Notes: generated by a model not told the origin, from the sequence alone. DNA of 64,000 nt from Candidatus Saccharimonadota bacterium (GCA_017531585.1 JAFXKT010000002.1:196203-260202), one strand, 5' to 3'; counted from the first letter of the stretch, positions 7,771 to 16,356 are shown. Program-made: numbers and translations.

Positions 7771-8394
7771 ATGGATGACAATGGGGTTGAGGATTTAAAG
7801 CTCAAAGAAGAGATCAGACGAGAAATTAAGCGTGCCAAAGGATTTGGTTGGAAACTCGTCACAATTATTCTTAGTATTTTATTAATTTTTACTATCATTC
7901 TTAGCGTGCTGTTTGCGACTGGGATGCTGTCTGTCAAAGAAAGCTCTGATGGCTCACTTCGTCTAGAATATACATCGCCTTTCAAAGAAGCTAAAGAAGA
8001 TGAAGATAAGAAGGCAAACCAGGGCAATAGTAATAACCAAAACAAATCAAATGAAAGCGAATCGCCAAAACTTGCCGGCTTCGACTTTAAACTAGATGAC
8101 CTCAAAGAAACCGCCGAAAAGGAATTCGAAGGCTACAATATATATATTTCGGATTTCAAAGTTAGTAGTAACGGAAAGTATATAATTGCGGTCGTTTCTC
8201 CTCGTAGCAAAGAAGATAATCGCGGCTCAGAGTTAAGATATTATATCAGGACTACAGAAAGTGATGCTTCCTGGAAGATTATAAACAAAGCTACGGTTTG
8301 TATCGAAGTAAATGATGACGAATACGACGCCGTAGCTGAAACATACCCAGATCTACAATTCAGTCGCTGTATCAACACGGAAACTAATAAATAA
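7771..8394 (+). CDS. Membrane-anchored protein with ectodomain
   Basis: A short charged cytoplasmic N-end (about 25 residues), one hydrophobic segment (about 27-52), an Asn/Ser/Lys-rich linker and a soluble extracytoplasmic domain (about 105-207) with two cysteines near its end that could form a disulfide bond. No enzyme motif. It lies 11 bases upstream of a similarly organised gene, so the two are probably an operon. It is one of several proteins in this window with this architecture. Confidence 0.65.
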   Translation: MDDNGVEDLKLKEEIRREIKRAKGFGWKLVTIILSILLIFTIILSVLFATGMLSVKESSDGSLRLEYTSPFKEAKEDEDKKANQGNSNNQNKSNESESPKLAGFDFKLDDLKETAEKEFEGYNIYISDFKVSSNGKYIIAVVSPRSKEDNRGSELRYYIRTTESDASWKIINKATVCIEVNDDEYDAVAETYPDLQFSRCINTETNK

Positions 8395-8405
8395 CAAGGA
8401 ATAAT

Positions 8406-9272
8406 ATGACAGAAGATGAAAAAGAGATGCCATTAAGTGCCGGGCAGGCAGCGGCAGAAATTGTAAACGATAACGAAAACGCAGATCCAAGCAAGGAGGA
8501 GACAAAGGAAATGCCAGAAGAAACAAAACCAGTAAGCAGCTTTCGATCGACAGAAGGCTTACCTGTAGCAAAGAAATCTAAAGGTACTGGCTGGAAAGTA
8601 GCGACGTTTATCTTCTTAATCCTAACTCTTTGCGGCGCAGGCTTTAGTGCATATTTAATTCTCGTAAAAGATAACCCGATTACTTCTTCGAACGATACAG
8701 CCGAGAATAGCACGAAGTGTAAGGCTCCAGAAGAGACAAAACCCGAAGAAGGCGCAACACCAACTCCATGCGAAGGAACCTTTGCTGACAGTGGAACTAT
8801 TTCATTTAAGAAAACTGGCTTAAAGCTAAGACTAAGTGATAATTATGAATTTATTAACTATTCATACTCCTCAAGCGCTCCATATGACGAAAACTGGACG
8901 GAAAGACTAGTGATTGGTGGCTTATCAAAGAATACTTACGGCTATCAGAATATTCCAGATTTCTCTAGAGGTACCCATGAATACACTGGCGGTACAAGAG
9001 AAGACGTTAAAAAGGATTGGTCTGTCTTGGCGACTATTAATGTTTATTCCAGATCATACTGGGATGCACAGATTCAGCCAAGAATTGATGAGGCTGAAAC
9101 AAACGGAATTGCGGTTAGTGGTGCGGTTGTCTACAAAGACGATGATTATGTAGTTCAATATACCCATCCTCAGAACGTCGTATCCGAAACCGACTGGGAG
9201 CAAGAATGGGAAACGACTACGACCCAGACTCTTGAAAACGACATCAAGAACACAAATAACTGGTCTAAATAA
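8406..9272 (+). CDS. Membrane-anchored protein with ectodomain
   Basis: The first 60 residues are acidic and low-complexity and should be cytoplasmic. One hydrophobic segment (about 64-87) is followed by a Thr/Glu/Pro linker with two cysteines (STKCKAP, PTPCEG) and a domain rich in beta-type sequence (about 128-288). No catalytic motif. An AAGGA Shine-Dalgarno lies upstream. Second gene of the pair that starts at 7771; a terminator follows. Confidence 0.65.
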   Translation: MTEDEKEMPLSAGQAAAEIVNDNENADPSKEETKEMPEETKPVSSFRSTEGLPVAKKSKGTGWKVATFIFLILTLCGAGFSAYLILVKDNPITSSNDTAENSTKCKAPEETKPEEGATPTPCEGTFADSGTISFKKTGLKLRLSDNYEFINYSYSSSAPYDENWTERLVIGGLSKNTYGYQNIPDFSRGTHEYTGGTREDVKKDWSVLATINVYSRSYWDAQIQPRIDEAETNGIAVSGAVVYKDDDYVVQYTHPQNVVSETDWEQEWETTTTQTLENDIKNTNNWSK

Positions 9273-9282
9273 TAAAACCAAC

Positions 9283-9311
9283 AAAAATATCCCCAAACGG
9301 GGATATTTTTT
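9283..9311. terminator. Bidirectional terminator
   Basis: AAAAATATCCCC / GGGGATATTTTTT hairpin between the convergent 8406 gene and rplA. Confidence 0.9.
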
Positions 9312-9322
9312 AATACATCGAA

Positions 9323-10225
9323 TTAGTTGTAGATATTTTCAACCTGGATGCTTGGACCCATAGTTGTAGTAATAAATACGGACTTGATGTACTGACCCTT
9401 TAGAGAAGCTGGCTTCTGAGCCTTTAGGCTGTCGGTGAAAGCGACAACGTTCTGCTTTAGCTTGTCAGCACCGAAGCTGATCTTGCCAAGGCCGACATGA
9501 ACGATAGCCTGCTTGTCGACGCGATATTCAATCTTACCAGCCTTAGCTTCCTTGATGGCTTTCTCGATATCGGTCGTAACGGTACCAGCCTTTGGATTTG
9601 GCATAAGACCTTTAGGGCCAAGCATGCGAGCATAGCGACCAAGCTTTGGCATGTACTGAGGAGTGCTGATAAGGACATCGAAGTTGATTTCTTCTTTGTC
9701 TAGCATCTTCAAGAACTCTTCGTCTTCTGCGATATCTGCACCTGCAGCCTTTGCAGCTTTACAAAGATCAAGTGGAGCAAATACAGCTACGCGAACAGTT
9801 TTACCGGTACCAGCTGGTAGGCTAACTGTGCTACGGATGTTCTGATCTGCCTGGCGTGGATCAACACCTAGGCGGAAATGCATTTCTAGGGTTGCGTCAA
9901 ACTTAACTGGGCTTGTTTCGATAGCAAGCTTGATAGCATCGTCAAGATTGTAAACTTTACCTTTCTCGATCTTTTCAGCGGCCTTCTTGTAGTTCTTGCC
10001 ACGGCGCTCAAGACGAGTGCGAGTAACTGGCTTTGGGCCAACCTTTTTCTCTGGAGCTGCAGCAGCTTCGAGTTTGCGAGCTTGGCGTTCTTCTTCTGCC
10101 TTTACCTCTTCGACGTGCTTCTTGGACTTTTTACCAGCCTTAGCGAATTTTTCTTCAGCTGGAGCTTCTGTAGTTTCTTCTGCTACTACAGGAGTTTCAA
10201 GTTCTTTGGCTTCTTTTTCTGCCAT
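9323..10225 (-). CDS. rplA: 50S ribosomal protein uL1
   Basis: The core of uL1 (about residues 70-300; [29 protein letters not shown]) is clear. uL1 forms the L1 stalk that moves the E-site tRNA and in many bacteria represses its own mRNA. Here an extra 70-residue Glu/Ala/Lys-rich N-terminus makes the protein 300 residues instead of about 230. It is transcribed alone from its own promoter and separated from rplK by an opposite-strand gene, whereas the usual order is rplK-rplA in one operon. Confidence 0.97.
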   Translation of the reverse strand: MAEKEAKELETPVVAEETTEAPAEEKFAKAGKKSKKHVEEVKAEEERQARKLEAAAAPEKKVGPKPVTRTRLERRGKNYKKAAEKIEKGKVYNLDDAIKLAIETSPVKFDATLEMHFRLGVDPRQADQNIRSTVSLPAGTGKTVRVAVFAPLDLCKAAKAAGADIAEDEEFLKMLDKEEINFDVLISTPQYMPKLGRYARMLGPKGLMPNPKAGTVTTDIEKAIKEAKAGKIEYRVDKQAIVHVGLGKISFGADKLKQNVVAFTDSLKAQKPASLKGQYIKSVFITTTMGPSIQVENIYN

Positions 10226-10239
10226 TTTGAATTCCTTTC

Positions 10240-10266
10240 GCGGTACAAACGGTTTTAACCTCCCGC
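10240..10266 (-). promoter_or_regulatory. Possible uL1 feedback hairpin in the rplA leader
   Basis: In the rplA leader GCGG and CCGC (10240-10243 and 10263-10266) can pair around an inner GGTTTTAACC palindrome (10251-10260), making a helix-internal loop-helix like known L1 mRNA targets. This is a structural guess only. Confidence 0.35.
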
Positions 10267-10286
10267 AAATTAATAATAACCTCTAT

Positions 10287-10315
10287 ATTCTAACAGGAAA
10301 TCGACGAATTATCAA
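10287..10315 (-). promoter_or_regulatory. Promoter of rplA
   Basis: Minus strand TTGATA (10315-10310), 17-base spacer, TAGAAT (10292-10287) with an upstream TGT. It overlaps the region of the divergent promoter for the 10384 gene. Confidence 0.7.
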
Positions 10316-10334
10316 GTTTTTGCTTGGGCTGTGT

Positions 10335-10340
10335 TAAAAT
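10335..10340 (+). promoter_or_regulatory. Extended minus-10 of the 10384 gene
   Basis: TGTTAAAAT (10332-10340) is an extended minus-10 about 40 bases upstream of the ATG. Confidence 0.5.
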
Positions 10341-10383
10341 AGCCTTAAGTGTCTAACATCTGTTAACTAGGGAGGGATGAAAA

Positions 10384-11109
10384 ATGTTAGAACTTGTAAT
10401 TTATCCAGAGATGAGAGAATCGAGCATGATGTCTTTTGGATCAAGGCATAATTCTGTATTGCGTATGCAGGAAAATGAATGGAACAAGAAATATTCCAAG
10501 CGATACGACCCAGAAAAAAGAATTTTTAGCTATTGTCCTAATATATATAAATTCAGTGGTATGGATTTCTATACTCATGCAAACATCTATGACGCAATCG
10601 ACGGTAGCAAAATTAATCTTTGCAAACTATTCGAATACTACGACCTGCAATACGAAGATCCTATAACTTGGAACGGTAAAGATCGCGAAGGGGAAAATTA
10701 TAAGCTTCAGCTTCACCGCGAGGCAACCGTCTTCGGGATGATTAGTGCGATGATACGTATATCTTGGAATAATCCGGATATTTCCGATTCGGAGTATATA
10801 GTAGATATCCCAAGTAGTCTTAAATATATTGGGATTATAATTCCGAAAACTATAGTCCCTACGACTGGACTCCTTCGTATAAGCCAGGTAAATACTGCAA
10901 GAGATATTAAAAAACTCGTGGACTACGGTGTTGAAGTGTTTGATCTAAACGATAACCTGACGGCTTTTACTAGTTCGCAGCTTATAGTTTTATGTGATGC
11001 GCTTGAGACGATCAGTTTCTACGGGTTGCCAAAGTATGCACAAGATAAGCACTTCAAAAGAACCGCAAAAGGCCTTTGGCTGCTCGAAAATGACGCTCGA
11101 ATTCTCTAA
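10384..11109 (+). CDS. Hypothetical protein between rplA and rplK
   Basis: A 241-residue soluble protein without obvious motif; the middle (RISWNNPDISDSEYIVDIPSSLKYIG) and the end (KHFKRTAKGLWLLENDARIL) look folded. It starts at an ATG preceded by a GGGAGGG Shine-Dalgarno and has its own promoter and terminator. It lies on the opposite strand inside what is normally the rplK-rplA operon, so it is an insertion. It is of the same strong Shine-Dalgarno class as the unknown genes between fusA and tuf. Confidence 0.6.
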   Translation: MLELVIYPEMRESSMMSFGSRHNSVLRMQENEWNKKYSKRYDPEKRIFSYCPNIYKFSGMDFYTHANIYDAIDGSKINLCKLFEYYDLQYEDPITWNGKDREGENYKLQLHREATVFGMISAMIRISWNNPDISDSEYIVDIPSSLKYIGIIIPKTIVPTTGLLRISQVNTARDIKKLVDYGVEVFDLNDNLTAFTSSQLIVLCDALETISFYGLPKYAQDKHFKRTAKGLWLLENDARIL

Positions 11110-11114
11110 TTCTA

Positions 11115-11146
11115 ATCCTCGGCTCTTATGACCGGGGATATTTTTT
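11115..11146 (+). terminator. Terminator of the 10384 gene
   Basis: ATCCTCGG pairs with CCGGGGAT (one G-T pair), followed by six or more T's after one A. Confidence 0.8.
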
Positions 11147-11151
11147 GTACC

Positions 11152-11178
11152 AAAAAAGAGACCCTTTCGAGGTCTCTT
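11152..11178 (-). terminator. Terminator of rplK
   Basis: Minus strand AGAGACC / GGTCTCT hairpin followed by TTTTTT. It ends rplK before the inserted gene. Confidence 0.85.
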
Positions 11179-11187
11179 CTTGAAGAA

Positions 11188-11613
11188 TTACTCTACGACT
11201 TCAACGCCCATGGAACGTGCAGTACCAGCAATCTGCTTGCAAGCACCTTCTTCGTCGATAGCGTTAAGTTGTGCCATCTTTACGGCTGCGATTTCCTTAA
11301 TCTGAGCCATAGTGATTTTACCAACTTTGTCAGTGTTTGGCTTACCAGAACCCTTATCTAGCTTGATTTTCTCGCGGATAAGATCGTCGACTGGCTGACC
11401 TAGACACCTGAAATCGAAAGTACGATCATCATAAACACGGATATGAACGATAACGTTCTTGCCCATGAATTCTTTAGTTTGCTCGTTGAATGGGTTGATG
11501 AAGTCCATCATGTTTAGGCCCCACTGACCGAGCGTGCTTCCTACTGGAGGTCCAGCTGTTGCCTTACCACCAGGGATGCGGAGTTTAAGATTACCAATAA
11601 CCTTTTTTGCCAT
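11188..11613 (-). CDS. rplK: 50S ribosomal protein uL11
   Basis: 141 residues, full length, with the conserved start KLRIPGGKATAGPPVGSTLGQWGLNMMDF and the rRNA-binding C-terminal domain. uL11 forms the GTPase-associated centre at the base of the stalk with 23S rRNA. It has its own promoter and terminator and lies 2 kb from nusG and 1 kb from rplA, its usual neighbours. Confidence 0.98.
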   Translation of the reverse strand: MAKKVIGNLKLRIPGGKATAGPPVGSTLGQWGLNMMDFINPFNEQTKEFMGKNVIVHIRVYDDRTFDFRCLGQPVDDLIREKIKLDKGSGKPNTDKVGKITMAQIKEIAAVKMAQLNAIDEEGACKQIAGTARSMGVEVVE

Positions 11614-11652
11614 AATATCCCTTTAAAAGTTAACGAATGCGTAACGTCTTCT

Positions 11653-11681
11653 ATTATACCAAAAAATTCTAAAAAAGTCAA
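11653..11681 (-). promoter_or_regulatory. Promoter of rplK
   Basis: TTGACT (11681-11676), 17-base spacer, TATAAT (11658-11653) on the minus strand. The minus-35 lies in the T-tract of the upstream terminator. Confidence 0.75.
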
Positions 11682-11707
11682 AAAAGCCACCAGCTTTAAC
11701 TGATGGC
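11680..11707 (-). terminator. Terminator of the 11721 gene
   Basis: GCCATCAG / CTGGTGGC stem on the minus strand followed by TTTTTTGAC. The last T's form part of the rplK minus-35. Confidence 0.8.
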
Positions 11708-11720
11708 TCTTCGAGAATGA

Positions 11721-12614
11721 TTAGTTATTCTTCTTATACTCGCTGCGGATAGTATTGTAGAGATCCTCAGCAGTGTCGTCTAGGCCGCCCAACTTGTCGG
11801 TTACTTCGCTCATGTCCATATCTAGATCTGCATCATAGTATGCATCGCGAGCTGCATAGTACTCGTCACGAACGGTGTTGTAGTTAGGATCAGAGTATGA
11901 AGTGTCATACCATTTCTTGTAAGCCTTCTGATACTTAACGACAATCTTTAGATATTCTTCAACCTTGTCAGCCATTGTATTTGCGATATCTTTTACGCCA
12001 TCGCTAGAAACATTGCGTAGAGGCTTGACTAGATCTTCGATATAATTGTCATCCAAGCTAGAAACATCATCCATATCGCTGATTTCGTCTGCGCCTAGGA
12101 CAACTTCATGTTCAGCGGATAGAAGTTCGCCAATGCCACTAATAATTGGCTTAGCTTCGTCGTAATCCTTCTTGAAAGCTTCGTATTTCTTCTTAATAGC
12201 GTCGTTGCGTTTAACGCCAGAAGTTTCACCAATCTTGTCTGCAGCCTTAATGTAATTGTCCATTGCATCGCTACATTTAGAAACATACTTGTCGTAATCG
12301 GACTTAGAAGTATAAGTGCTACTTACATAACTCATAGCGCTCGAACATTCGCTAGAAATTGAGTTGTTTGCCTTATAGAAGTCTTCAGCTGCTTCCTTAG
12401 TCTCTTTCCAGTCTACGCCGAAGAGCATTGGAAGGAAGATGATTAGACATACTACAATAGCGGCTACGGCTACGCCGACAATACTAAAGATGATAATCAT
12501 CTTCTTGGTTTTTGGGCTCATCGGTTTAGCTGGGACTACTGGAGCGACAACTGGGGCCGCTGGAGTCGGAGCTGGTGTTGGTGTTGGGGTTGCTGCAGGT
12601 GCTGCACCGTCCAT
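11721..12614 (-). CDS. Membrane-anchored helical surface protein
   Basis: Residues 1-36 are a Pro/Ala/Thr-rich cytoplasmic tail, about 39-65 a membrane segment, and 70-297 an extracytoplasmic domain that is mostly helical, with two cysteines (SSECSS, SKCSD) and many Asp/Tyr residues. No enzyme motif. The Pro-rich tail plus one TM plus ectodomain layout recurs in the proteins at 40117 and 51563. AAGGAG precedes the start by 11 bases. It lies between rplK and cdsA. Confidence 0.65.
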   Translation of the reverse strand: MDGAAPAATPTPTPAPTPAAPVVAPVVPAKPMSPKTKKMIIIFSIVGVAVAAIVVCLIIFLPMLFGVDWKETKEAAEDFYKANNSISSECSSAMSYVSSTYTSKSDYDKYVSKCSDAMDNYIKAADKIGETSGVKRNDAIKKKYEAFKKDYDEAKPIISGIGELLSAEHEVVLGADEISDMDDVSSLDDNYIEDLVKPLRNVSSDGVKDIANTMADKVEEYLKIVVKYQKAYKKWYDTSYSDPNYNTVRDEYYAARDAYYDADLDMDMSEVTDKLGGLDDTAEDLYNTIRSEYKKNN

Positions 12615-12653
12615 GGATATATATTCTCCTTAATAAGATTTATTTATATATCT

Positions 12654-12664
12654 ATTTTAGCATA
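12654..12664 (-). promoter_or_regulatory. Extended minus-10 of the 11721 gene
   Basis: TATGCTAAAAT on the minus strand, followed by a leader of about 35 bases with AAGGAG. Confidence 0.6.
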
Positions 12665-12670
12665 GTCGTA

Positions 12671-12696
12671 ATAAAAAAGCCGCATTACTGCGGCTT
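12671..12696 (-). terminator. Terminator of cdsA that holds the stop codon
   Basis: Minus strand AAGCCGCA / TGCGGCTT stem followed by T's. The 4-base loop (12685-12688) contains the cdsA stop codon, so the last codons form the stem. Confidence 0.85.
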
Positions 12697-13374
12697 AAAA
12701 ATTGATTCGAAAATCATGAAAGCTACTGATACGAAGATAAATGAATCGATTCGATCAAGGTATCCTCCGTGGCTTCGAATAGGTCTTTCGAGGGCTCTAA
12801 TTATCTTTGCCCCGGACTTTCCGGCTGCGTCTCCGGAGTCTTTGATGCTTAAGTGTCGCTTGATATATGATTCGTAAAGATCGCCTATGATTGCAGGAAT
12901 CCAGGCAACGAATGCGAACCAAAGCGCGAGCTCGGGTAACAAATCCTTCATCAGATAATAGAATCCGATGCCACCGACAATCGAGAATACGATGCCGCCA
13001 ATATAGCCTTCCCAGGATTTATTTGCTGAAATTTTCTTGAGCATAGAAACTTTGTGAGCCTTTTTGCCAAGAGCTTTTCCGACCGTAAATCCTGCTGTGT
13101 CTACAAGCGCGCAGAGAATGATAAGATAGCCCATGGTGTAATTGTCAAAGACAATCACAACGCTCGCTGTCGAAAAGCAAATGAAGATAAACTCCGTAAT
13201 GCAATGGTTGTAGTTGAACTGCGAATAGCAATTTGCAAGGGCTGCCAACATTTCAAAAAGCGCAAGACCACAAATGATCAGGTAAAATACACTGACCGCG
13301 ACATGAGGAAGGAAAAGAAGCGCCAAGAGTACTGCGAGTGCGATGGAGAAACCAGTGAGGATGCGGATTTTCAT
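12685..13374 (-). CDS. cdsA: Phosphatidate cytidylyltransferase
   Basis: A polytopic membrane protein of 229 residues with CdsA motifs: DTAGFTVGK, KISANKSWEG (about 114-123), GDLYESYIKR...SIKDSGD and HGGYLDRIDS (202-211). CdsA makes CDP-diacylglycerol from phosphatidate and CTP for phospholipid synthesis. Between the KD (178-179) and HGG of the signature there are 22 residues (GDAAGKSGAK...), about 14 more than usual. It sits alone between nusG and a surface-protein gene and has its own attenuator-like leader. Confidence 0.9.
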   Translation of the reverse strand: MKIRILTGFSIALAVLLALLFLPHVAVSVFYLIICGLALFEMLAALANCYSQFNYNHCITEFIFICFSTASVVIVFDNYTMGYLIILCALVDTAGFTVGKALGKKAHKVSMLKKISANKSWEGYIGGIVFSIVGGIGFYYLMKDLLPELALWFAFVAWIPAIIGDLYESYIKRHLSIKDSGDAAGKSGAKIIRALERPIRSHGGYLDRIDSFIFVSVAFMIFESIFKPQ

Positions 13375-13390
13375 TAAAATCCCCCTTTCT

Positions 13391-13415
13391 AAAAAATCTA
13401 AGGGCAGATGCCCTT
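13391..13415 (-). promoter_or_regulatory. Attenuator-like hairpin in the cdsA leader
   Basis: Minus strand AAGGGCA / TGCCCTT (13415-13400) is followed by a short gap and six T's (13396-13391), then AAAGGGGGAT as Shine-Dalgarno. It could stop transcription before cdsA. Confidence 0.45.
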
Positions 13416-13447
13416 CAAGCTAAGAGTACAACAATAGCATTAATCCG

Positions 13448-13477
13448 TCAAAAAAACTCCCCTTGCGGAGAGTTTTT
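13448..13477 (-). terminator. Terminator of nusG
   Basis: ACTCTCC / GGGGAGT hairpin on the minus strand followed by seven T's that run into TTGACG, a possible cdsA minus-35. Confidence 0.85.
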
Positions 13478-13485
13478 CTAGAAAG

Positions 13486-14037
13486 TTAGTTATCAATCTT
13501 CTTAACCTGAAGAGCATCAAGCTCGACTGCGGTTTCGCGGCCAAACATGCTGACCATAACCTTGAGCTTACCCTTAGCGGAGTCGATTTCGGCAATTGTG
13601 CCTTCAAAGCCCTTGAATGGACCATCGACAACAGAGACAACCTCGTTAACTTCATAGTTAACAGTAAACTTAGGTTCTTCAACGCCCATGCGCTTCTTGA
13701 TTTTCTCAATTTCGCGTTCAGAAACTGGGGTTGGCTGAGTACCAGTACCGACGAAGCCAGTAACACCAGGAGTGTTGCGGATAATGTACCAGGTAGCATC
13801 GGACATCTTCATATCCACAAAGACGTAGCCCTGGAAGATTTTCTTATCAGAGATGCGGCGTTTGCCATTCTTAATTTCAATTTGCTTTTCCTTTGGAACG
13901 ATAGCTTCAAAGATGTTGTTTGCAAAATCTGCAGTATCAACGCGCTGGTTGATAGAATCAGCAACCTTGTCTTCATAGCCAGCGTAGGTGCTTACAGCAT
14001 ACCAAGAACGATCGCCATTATAACGGTTAACTGCCAT
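13486..14037 (-). CDS. nusG: Transcription antitermination factor NusG
   Basis: 183 residues with the N-terminal NGN domain (SWYAVSTYAGYEDKVADSI, FQGYVFVDMKM, PGVTGFVG) and the C-terminal KOW domain (VVDGPFKGFEGTIAEID). NusG binds RNA polymerase and links it to Rho or the ribosome. It lies three bases downstream of secE, the universal pairing, but rplK does not follow. Confidence 0.97.
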   Translation of the reverse strand: MAVNRYNGDRSWYAVSTYAGYEDKVADSINQRVDTADFANNIFEAIVPKEKQIEIKNGKRRISDKKIFQGYVFVDMKMSDATWYIIRNTPGVTGFVGTGTQPTPVSEREIEKIKKRMGVEEPKFTVNYEVNEVVSVVDGPFKGFEGTIAEIDSAKGKLKVMVSMFGRETAVELDALQVKKIDN

Positions 14038-14040
14038 TTA

Positions 14041-14478
14041 TTATTTTCCTCCTAGTAGGTTATCAAATATTAATTTAAGAAGAATATCTAGAAGCATAAT
14101 GAAAGCTCCGATGATTAACACATAGATAATGACAGAAAGTGTAATCTTCCAAGTTGTTTTGCGATTTGGCCAACGTACCTGGCGAAGTTCGCGGAAAGAA
14201 TCACGAATATAGCGACCAATTGCACGAAATGGCGCAGAGATGAACCAAAGTGGTTTAAGGATAGCAGGAATTTCTTTCTTTTCGGCTGCTTTCTTTTCTT
14301 TGCGGATTTCTTTAGCCTTGTTTTTGATAGCTTCTTTTTTGGCTGCCTGAGCCTTTTTGTTCTCGCTATTCTTAGCTTTAATACTTACTTTGCGAGAGAT
14401 TTCGGCATCAGAATTATCTGCCGACGATTTGTCGGAGCGATTACTGTCTTTAGCCTTAATTCGAGTTACGTTTGCCAT
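14041..14478 (-). CDS. secE: Preprotein translocase subunit SecE
   Basis: The C-terminal third has the single conserved SecE membrane helix preceded by FRELRQVRWPNRKTTWK. The first 85 residues are a highly charged Lys/Ala/Glu extension not needed in the minimal SecE, making 145 residues. SecE clamps the SecY channel. The ATG at 14478 is preferred over one 12 bases earlier because GGGAG lies just upstream of it. Confidence 0.93.
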   Translation of the reverse strand: MANVTRIKAKDSNRSDKSSADNSDAEISRKVSIKAKNSENKKAQAAKKEAIKNKAKEIRKEKKAAEKKEIPAILKPLWFISAPFRAIGRYIRDSFRELRQVRWPNRKTTWKITLSVIIYVLIIGAFIMLLDILLKLIFDNLLGGK

Positions 14479-14520
14479 ATTTGCTCCCATTAAAAATAGT
14501 CCTATCCGGACTCTGTCAAG

Positions 14521-14549
14521 AGTTTAGCATAAATCCGTATTTTATTCAA
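14521..14549 (-). promoter_or_regulatory. Promoter of secE-nusG
   Basis: Minus strand TTGAAT (14549-14544), 17-base spacer, TAAACT (14526-14521), preceded by TTATGC, the extended element. Confidence 0.7.
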
Positions 14550-14581
14550 ATAGGCTACGCTAAACCCTGACAGAAATATTC

Positions 14582-16336
14582 CTAGAATAGGTAGTTGAGA
14601 TAATCACGCATCATGCGTGTGCCTGAGCAGATGTCAAGATAAGCTTTGAGCTGGATATGTACCCAATATTCAAGATCAAAATCGTTATTCCAAGCCTTAA
14701 CAGCAAGTTCCATCTGCTCGTAAAGGCTCTTAACTTCATCCTCCTCGGTTTTGCCTTCGACATGAAGATAATTGTCCGAAGAACAATCTGCGACGCCGCC
14801 ATCATGAGTAGAGATAAGTAAGCCAAGGTTGGCGATATCTTTCTCCCAGCTCGTACCACAAGCTTCAAGGCCGACAATAGGCGTGTTGATGCTCGAGTTG
14901 GCGCCAAGCGACAAGGCGAGACCAAGTTCTTCGTCGTAATCTGGAAGATAGTGAACGCGCTCTTTGAGAATTGGATTCTCGTCAATCTTCTTGAGAAGAT
15001 CCATGAGCTTACCGAACATTACATCATCGCCAGAATGAACGCGACCAGAAAGGATATAATGTGCATTGTTTTCTTCGAGAATCTTTGCAATTCTGTCCGT
15101 ATCCGTGAATGGTAGCCATGGACGCTTGTAATCTACGAAACGGCGCTTAAAGTCGAACAAGAAAGCATCTTCAGGAATCTGAACGACATTGCCGTATTGA
15201 TCAGTGCGATGCTTGAGAGTTTCGTTAAGTTTGACGCGACAAATGCGCTTGAGATTTCGGATTTCTTCAGCGGTAATCTTGTCGATGTTTTCTTCATATT
15301 CGCGTTCGACTGGAAGGTCGAAACGGGTCAAGATGTTGTGCTCGTGGTAGTAATCCATAATTTCAGGAAGCACCCAGGTGCGAAGATGAACGCCATTAGT
15401 CACAGACTTGAACTTAATCTTGTTACCATTGATGTCATGGTAGTTTGCAACGCGAGCATGAAGTTTGCTTACGCCACTGCGAAGCTCGGCAATCTCGATC
15501 GTTGGAGTGCTAAGACGAATCTCGCCGTTATTAAACTGGTTAGATAGCCAGCGACGAACCGCCGACGACTTAATGTTAGGGAAGACATACTGCTCGAACT
15601 GGTCATAGCGGAAGTTAGCTTCAGCGGCCTGAACAAGTGTGTGATTAGTGTAAAGAGTGTGTTTGCGAGTGTAAACTAGAGCTTCATAAAGATCCATGCC
15701 CGAGCTTGCTAGCTCGTCAAGACGAGCAACAGCAGCAAAGAATGTTGCGACTTCGTTAAGCTGAATAATAGCTGGTTTACAGCCAATACGTTTCAGGGCT
15801 TTGTAGCCGCCAAAACCAAGAGCTACTTCCTGGTATAGACGGTGGTCCGAGCCAGATTCGCCAGAATAAAGCTCGCCAAAATTTGGCTCAGTAATGCATA
15901 GGAAGCGAGAAGTGCCTAAACGTTTTTCGATAACATCAAGTTCGACGCCAGCAGTAGCAGTACGGATACTAACTTTGTCCACAAAATTAAAGCCATAATC
16001 CATGTAATTACGCTCTTCGTGATAATCCGTCTGTTGAAGATTCTCCATCTTTTGATGAGATTCCCAAGGATAAAATGGAGTGACAAGTACGAATGGCACA
16101 GAAAGCTGCTCAGCGACACGGCGCATATCTGCAGCAAGCACGCCAAGGCCGCCGCCACCGCGAATACCATTAGATTTGTCGTAAGTTTCGATTGTCCAGT
16201 AACAATAAGGCCTCTCTGGCGAAAGCTTGTGAGTTAGGTTCTCGCGACGAATCGCCGAGTAAAATTCCTCAACATCCTCAATGCTTTCAAGCGGCTGATA
16301 CTGATTTAAATTTTGGTCTTCCACCCTTTTCCTCAT
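14582..16336 (-). CDS. glgP: Alpha-glucan phosphorylase, short type (GT35)
   Basis: 584 residues. Motifs of glycogen/starch phosphorylases are present in order: GGGGLGVLAADM, TNHTLVQAAEANF, TNGVHLRTW, DFKRRFVDYKRPW, GRVHSGDD and GLEACGTSWEKD. The Lys in GTSWEK aligns with the lysine that binds pyridoxal phosphate in canonical GTGNMK. The enzyme would release glucose-1-phosphate from stored or scavenged glucan. It is much shorter than the classical enzymes of about 800 residues, as in the short bacterial type. The start is uncertain: ATG 16336 is used, GTG 16345 is possible. Its promoter has TATGGTATAAT at 16367-16357. Confidence 0.8.
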   Translation of the reverse strand: MRKRVEDQNLNQYQPLESIEDVEEFYSAIRRENLTHKLSPERPYCYWTIETYDKSNGIRGGGGLGVLAADMRRVAEQLSVPFVLVTPFYPWESHQKMENLQQTDYHEERNYMDYGFNFVDKVSIRTATAGVELDVIEKRLGTSRFLCITEPNFGELYSGESGSDHRLYQEVALGFGGYKALKRIGCKPAIIQLNEVATFFAAVARLDELASSGMDLYEALVYTRKHTLYTNHTLVQAAEANFRYDQFEQYVFPNIKSSAVRRWLSNQFNNGEIRLSTPTIEIAELRSGVSKLHARVANYHDINGNKIKFKSVTNGVHLRTWVLPEIMDYYHEHNILTRFDLPVEREYEENIDKITAEEIRNLKRICRVKLNETLKHRTDQYGNVVQIPEDAFLFDFKRRFVDYKRPWLPFTDTDRIAKILEENNAHYILSGRVHSGDDVMFGKLMDLLKKIDENPILKERVHYLPDYDEELGLALSLGANSSINTPIVGLEACGTSWEKDIANLGLLISTHDGGVADCSSDNYLHVEGKTEEDEVKSLYEQMELAVKAWNNDFDLEYWVHIQLKAYLDICSGTRMMRDYLNYLF

Positions 16337-16356
16337 TTTAAGCACTAATTTATATC

